64,000 bases of DNA from positions 165,671 to 229,670 of the forward strand of contig VXIS01000040.1 of the NCBI GenBank assembly GCA_008704415.1, read 5' to 3'. Positions 58,625 to 64,000 of the stretch are shown in pieces (the first letter of the stretch is position 1; the number at the start of each line of letters is the position of its first letter). The notes below the pieces were generated by a model that had not been told where the DNA came from, ran no database searches, and was given only the letters and a program-made list of their open reading frames with translations. A program made the position numbers and the translations under genes. The DNA comes from Sphaerosporella brunnea. Taxonomy: Eukaryota > Ascomycota > Pezizomycetes > Pezizales > Pyronemataceae.

Positions 58625-61600
58625 GAGTATGAGTGATGCCAGCACGATCATGAGTTTATGACCTTTCTTTCTGTGGAGTATGGAGTAGTGATACCCGGAA
58701 CGTCTTGGGGCGGATTATTGTTTTTGGTGGGAGTTGTTTTTTTTGAGCTCTTACCTTATGGCTAATACTGGCATGTAAGTAAAGTGAAGAGTAGCTGGCC
58801 GCTATGCGAGCCTTTGTACCTCTGTAGAAAAGCTCGAGTGATATATACTCTGCCCGTCCATACCCAGTAAACCGAGGACCCACCATAGCCGACCGAGTGT
58901 TCCCCAGTGAATCAACATCTTGGTGTGGGTATTGGTGTGGTGATGGCCCCACCAACATGACCTGCTATCCCTCGACTGTAGGAACGGCGTTTGGCCACCT
59001 TGGTGGCCGCAAATACCCATTGTTCACCTTAAACACCCCCAAAAAAAAAAAATCCTCTTTTTTTTTTGTTTGTTTGTTTTGTTTTGCGGTTGGGAAAAAA
59101 CACCCGGAATTTACATGATGCAAGCTGTGCTGTCAGTCGCTGCGGCTGCTTCAGGTGAGTGAGTGGCACGCCCACTGGCTTTTCATGGCCTGCCTGTGCC
59201 TTATATTGCTGCATCGGCGATACAGTGCCATTAAACACTGATCGGCAGCGCTGGGCTGTCTGTCAGTCCTACACTTTTGAAGGGGTGTCCAGCTGATTGC
59301 GCTCAACAACATCAAAAAAAAAAAAAAAATTAATATTCCAATCTGTCACGCGACGACAAGTAATTGTTTCCTACGTGTATGTGTATGTGTGTATATGTAT
59401 ATATATGATATACGGCCTTCCAGGTATAGCCTCCACCCCACCGTGCAAATGGACGGACGGATTTCTGGCCACCAAAAAGAAAGGGTGCTCCATCGGTGAA
59501 ACACGTGGTCTCACTCGGCTTTGTGGATAACCCGCGCATATATATTGATATATATATGTATATGCATATGCATGTCAAGATATATTGTCTAAATACCAGT
59601 TGGCGGGTGGCGATGACGACGACGCGGCGGGCATAAACAATTGCAAAGGTGGGTTGCTGCTAACCGTTATGGCTATATCATACTTAATGTACATACTTGT
59701 ATAGTACTGGATAGTACGTGGGGGGGCGTCGCGCAATTTTTTTGCAAGTACGCCACGCCACCCCCCCTACAAGGAGGTTATGGAAGAATGGGAAGAAGAA
59801 GTTTCAAGATGTTCTGGAGGGAGTTGACGGAGATGATTCCAGCTTTGCCGGCGCCAGGTGTTGGCATGAGAAGCCGGTAATGGTGTAGAGACGATCAATT
59901 TTTTGAGTTGTTTTTTTTTTCTTTTCCTATGTCAGCTCCGGATTCCCTTCCGTCTTCTGTCCTTTTAGAAAGACACACACCCTTTAAGAGTCTACAGGCA
60001 ACCTGTACGTCATGGCCGCAAGCGGCCGAATAAGTCATGATCAAAACAAACAAACAAACAAACAAGCCCGGGTAGAAGAATTGCGTGTGATCATGAAGAA
60101 TCACGCTTGCCTCCTAACCGGGACTGACTCGGATGACAAAGCGGTGAGGAAGAAGCGGCCGATTCCCCAGGCCGTAAAGTCTCATGGAGGGCGGACGTTG
60201 GTGGGTCCAGATAAGCGGAAAAGGTCAAACTTACAACTACCCTGAGCGGTACAAGCGCGGCGGAAAGCCTACTTGCCATGCCTTGCCTCGCCGCCTGCCC
60301 ATCATCGTCATCACCATCGAGTTATGCCCCGCCTCCCTCAACCGCAGCCCGCCCGCCAGCAGATCTGCAACGTGAAACTCAAATAACCACAAGCACCCAG
60401 GCCCCGAAGCCGAGAGATGCGATCGGACAAAACGCGACGCCCGAAACACGCAATCTCACTCGAGCTCGTGCCCCGATATGTCTTTAAGGATTGATTATAT
60501 GGGTGTTTATCCAGAAAACCAGAAACCCCCCAATACACCCCCTCCCCCCGCCCCCCGGCTTCCTGCTAAAAAAAAAAAAAGCTACTTAGTACCTACCTAC
60601 CTACCTTCCTACCTTTCCAAAACTCGGATTTTTTTTTGATGTTTTTTTCTCGCACAGAACTACTATACTGGTACTTGTAATATAACCGGCTGTGATTGAG
60701 CTCTCGAGGCGCTGTGTGTGTGTGTGTGTGTCTATCCCACTTCCAAATCTTTTGGCAAGAATCTCTCTCATAAGTAAGTATTTCAAATTCAAACCCCGGA
60801 GAAGAAATTTAAGAGCACTCCCCCCCCTAAAAAAAACCCCATCCTCCCAGCAGGGGGGGGGGCCGGGCTTTAGCTACAGAAATCACAAACTCTCACTCAC
60901 CCCTCCCTCCCAGCCCCGCCCCACAGCCTACCAGTTAGTACACATGCCCTACGTCCCCACTTCTCCCGCTAAGCCCTACCGCGGTGCCGCCCATGGCAAC
61001 ACCCCCCCCCCCGGCCCAATCCCAATCTCAAAACCATCATTGCAATGCCCAATAAGCTGTACGCATTCGCATCCGCATGCGGCGGTGGCGGCAGAGCGGC
61101 TGTACTAGTACATGTCAGCTTTTCATTTCCGGTCTCTCTAGCTGGGCTGGGCTGGGCTGGGTGGGCTGGATTGACTACGCTTAACAATCCACACAATATT
61201 AATCCATTAAGCAGCTGATCCAATATTAATCCATCAAGCAGCTGCATTTCATTTCAGCAGGAATGCACCACCGCACCAGCTTTCTGGGTAGAGGTAATTT
61301 TTCCTGTTCCGTATAATACAAAACTAAACTGCCCAGTTCCCAATCCCACTGAACCATGCAAACCTGAAAATGCAACCCCTTCCTTTTGATCAACACAAAA
61401 CACAGTAAAAAACAACTCCTGATAAGTGAAACAGTTAACTTGTGATATCCCCTCCCTCTCAATCGCGATCCACTCCCTCCCAAAACCCGCTGATTAAAAG
61501 TACGTATAGTAAGATATCCCAAAGATGAAATCAAGGAAAACCCCCCGCTGCGCACTCAAAACCTGATATATACCAATACCCGTAGCCCCCATCTCTTAGT

Positions 61601-61984
61601 CCTGTTCATGCCAATATACCCATAGTGCAAACAATCATCCCCAAACACCGATGATAATGAATCCCATAGTTCCAATCCGTCCTAACCATCGCACATATAC
61701 ACATCGCGTTCAAAACCAGGCCCCAAAAGCAAACGAAAACGCAAAGAAAAACAAAACTCCGCCACGTATCGTGTCAGGCAACTAAGGATAAAACAGACGC
61801 TAGAAAAAAATGCGTGAAAAAGCAAATAAACAACCACCCATAGGAGATAGGAAAGACCGAAGGAAACCCAACACCGATCCCATCTATGTGACAAAGGGAA
61901 ACGGAAAAGAAAAGGTGGGGGCGGAATCCATGATGGAAACGCAAGTGAAACGCCTCGAGTCAGCCGAACCGCGGCTAAATGCCG
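58625..61984. other. Non-coding interval with simple repeats
   Basis: 3.4 kb without a convincing gene. Contains A runs near 59039-59050 and 59312-59328, alternating AT/GT tracts at 59370-59410 and 59535-59575, a CAAA repeat near 60047-60065, a TACC-type repeat near 60588-60615, a (TG)n tract near 60714-60731, a GCTGG repeat at 61139-61168 and a 27-bp tandem duplication at 61194-61247. Confidence 0.6.
61194..61247. repeat. 27-bp tandem duplication
   Basis: Two adjacent copies of a 27-bp unit beginning CAATATTAATCCAT and containing AAGCAGCTG; one internal T/C difference and minor differences at the end. Confidence 0.8.
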
Positions 61985-62499
61985 TTACGATGACCGCGTG
62001 GACATGGTCGCAACCCCTAGTCGATCAGGCGAGCTGTGATAATGCGTCCCTGCCAAGAACCGGCTCAATAGCCCGCCACTCGATCCACTGCCTCCGGTGC
62101 GCAGCCTCTTCTTGCCGGTGTCCAGGATCGGCAGAAGGTGCCGCACATGGCTTTGCACGGAGAGCATGGGTGAATTCTCCTGCGAACTAGCTGCCGAGCT
62201 CGATGTGCCGCTTCGAGAAAGCGGGGGGATCGAGCTGGAGCTGGGCGGGGTTTCATATCCGTAATCAACCGCGAGAGATTTCCGAGGAATGTTGTGGCGG
62301 TGAGGACGGTTGCGTGTGGCCAGTGAATAGTGGTGTTGAAGGACCGGTTCCAATGTGAGCTTGGTCTGCCGCAGATGCTTTGGTCATATAACTGCATTAA
62401 AGTGTGAGAAATTCATCGTCAATAGATGCGGCAAAACTTCTCGAACTCGGGACGTGAGTAACCTTTGACATCGTACGTTGAAGTGATGATAGCCAACAT
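61985..62499 (-). CDS. Possible small spliced gene, structure unresolved
   Basis: On the minus strand an ATG at 62499 opens MLAIITSTYDVKGYSRPEFE..., which reads as coding. Downstream, frame 62365-61985 is open and protein-like (RKSLAVDYGYETPPSSSSIP, later SVQSHVRHLLPILDTGKKRL), ending at a stop at 61985, and a TGCGGCAG acceptor precedes it at 62366. I could not find a donor/acceptor set that joins the two parts in phase with confidence; a competing short frame (MTKASAADQAHIGTGPSTPL) overlaps. Either a short gene with one unseen exon, or a decayed gene. No family recognised. Confidence 0.3.
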
Positions 62500-63431
62500 G
62501 CCGTGTACGTATCACGATCTACACTATAGTAGGATGAGCCAGGATGACGCCGCATGGCGGAATAGTGATTCTATAATCGGGAGAATTTCGTGCACTGTCC
62601 CCTGATCCCCCCGTAACCCTAAATCCTAGCGAGACCAGCGTGCAAGGTAGTGATGAACGGTGGTCTTGTGTAGTCCGACAGCGGGGACAATAATGTATAT
62701 ACACGACCTGTTGAGGCGAATAACTCATCGAGGGCGAGTATAGGGTTTTGCTCCTCGTGCCCAACTTGACTCTATTTTGACATTGTGAAAAAGACATAGG
62801 CGGGCATACCCTGTTAGACTAGGTGGGTTACTTCATCATCGGCGCCTGTGAAATAAGCCACTGCGAGCATCACCCCTTATCGTTTTCTTTTTAACTTTAT
62901 TCAAAGTGACGGAGTATGCTGGGCACTCCTCTCACCGTCCAACTTCTAGCGTTAAGGGTCCTTCGCGGGCCGCCGCGGCGTTGAGGAAGACAAGTGCTGT
63001 CAGGTGGGGCAGTTTGGCTGGGGCGGCACAACTTCTCACGCATTGTTAAAAACCATTCACGCAGGTGTCCTAAGGGGGACTCATGGAGAACAGAAATCTC
63101 CATTAGAGAACAAAATGCGGTTAAACAAATTCCCCCACTGATAGCGATATTTTGACTTTTCCAGCCAGTTTCTGTGAACATCGGTCAACTTGTCGTGTTT
63201 AATCCTGTCTGTGGCCCACTGATCTCAGCTTCAAGAACGGCTTCCGTGAATAGTGCTTTAAAGATTCGCGTCACCTTCGGTGATTCGTAGATTCCTCAAG
63301 TTCCGACAAAAACAGGCAACATTGCAGTCTGCCAGTTCGAAGTTCACGTGTCGGGGTTCAAGCGAAAACGCAAAGCCTTTCCGGTGAAGCCGCGGACCAA
63401 CGCTGTAAGCGGGCCCAAAGATGTTTTGTTC
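62500..63431. other. Non-coding interval
   Basis: About 0.9 kb with short ORFs only and no repeat of note. A minus-strand frame at 62519-62797 has a CPRC pair but nothing else that supports a gene. Confidence 0.5.
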
Positions 63432-64000
63432 TTAGGTGGCGATGAGTCGTTGAGGTTCTTGGCTGCCAGGAATGAGCGAGGCGAGGAAATATTTGTAGGC
63501 GGTGCGGATTCGGTGCAAGGCGCACATGTGCCAGAGACCCTTGGCTACGGGGGGAGCTTCTTCTGTAACACCGTCGAGGTACACAGACGGACATGAGCGT
63601 TGGGAACATAGTTGTACAACGTGTGACCGGTCAACCCACACCTGCAGTGGTGAATTGTTCTAGTGACGGGAGGCAGGCTCGCGAGGCTTTGAGAATCGGC
63701 TCCTTGTTGTATCTGGGGGGGTGTCCTGGGGAAGGTGATGGTGGAGATTTGCCTGTTTCGCCTAAATGGGGATAGGGGACCGTGGGTGGAAAAAATGCTG
63801 GTTTATAAGACTTATCGATGCAAGGTATGAGATCATTTCCAATTGGTGAACGGGCATCTGGATGAACTCGTCCAAAAGCTTACTTTTGTTGGTCCCATCT
63901 TCATGGTGGTGGGCATTATTATTGGGGTTTGGTAGTCAATCCATAAAGGGGCTTGTTGTAGTTGTAGTTAGATCATGTTGTAGTTGTGCGTTTGTGGTTG
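63432..64000 (-). CDS. Possible 3' end of a minus-strand gene cut by the window edge
   Basis: The terminal frame 63562-63432 reads EEAPPVAKGLWHMCALHRIR and ends PGSQEPQRLIAT before a stop. It joins in phase 1 across an intron (63641-63563, GTGTGG...TTACAG) to an upstream exon ending at 63642 that reads RYNKEPILKASRACLPSLEQ. Further upstream another 50-nt candidate intron could connect to KLLDEFIQMPVHQLEMISYL. The gene would continue beyond 64000. The antisense frame (63289-63596) is also open, so the strand is not certain. No family recognised. Confidence 0.4.

Noticed and set aside
62519..62797. Minus-strand ORF containing YCPRC
   Set aside because: A single CxxC pair with no partner cysteines in a zinc-ribbon spacing and no splice or promoter evidence.

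Overview
The window looks like nuclear DNA of a filamentous ascomycete (Pezizomycotina). The protein-coding genes carry short GT-AG introns, mostly about 50-145 nt, and many have a recognisable CTNAC-type branch site 10-25 nt before the acceptor. The recognisable proteins are typical of that lineage: a large Cdc4-type F-box/WD40 protein, a 1375-residue exocyst Sec3, a GPI-signal-bearing S10 carboxypeptidase, DEAD-box Dbp4, ESCRT-III Vps60 and the Hsp90 co-chaperone Aha1. Nothing bacterial, viral or phage-like was seen, and no CRISPR array or convincing tRNA/rRNA gene. All exon structures were read by eye from splice signals, phase and family conservation.

Layout. 1-1.9 kb: no firm gene, but a 218-bp element with 30-bp terminal inverted repeats. 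1.9-15.1 kb: compact housekeeping block: VPS60 (+), DBP4 (-), SEC3 (+), an S10 serine carboxypeptidase (-) and a dual-specificity phosphatase (+); gene pairs are convergent or share short bidirectional promoters. 15-31.7 kb: more loosely packed: CDC4-like F-box protein (+), a small alkyltransferase-like protein (+), AHA1 (-) and a coiled-coil protein that may carry a centrosomin-type motif (+), separated by 1-2.8 kb spacers that hold degraded inverted-repeat elements. 31.7-54.4 kb: about 22.7 kb almost without genes, rich in homopolymer runs and microsatellites; the only convincing genes are two very small cysteine-rich zinc-ribbon-like proteins, with a weaker third candidate, plus a clear 198-bp MITE. 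54.4-58.6 kb: an LRR protein (-) and a divergently transcribed acidic/Ser-rich protein (+), with minisatellites in the shared upstream region. 58.6-64 kb: mostly non-coding, with an unresolved short minus-strand gene candidate near 62 kb and the possible 3' end of a minus-strand gene that runs off the right edge.

The genes do not form one pathway. Themes are membrane traffic (Vps60 in ESCRT-III, Sec3 in exocyst), ribosome biogenesis (Dbp4), protein turnover and folding (Cdc4-like SCF substrate receptor, Aha1), and signalling (DUSP). The most noteworthy observations are two micro-exons (5 and 8 nt) needed to build the conserved N-terminus of Aha1, a lysine-rich plus hydrophobic C-terminal tail on the same Aha1, a methyltransferase-fold DNA-repair-type protein that appears to have lost its signature residues, several TIR/MITE elements, and the gene-poor island with tiny zinc-ribbon genes.
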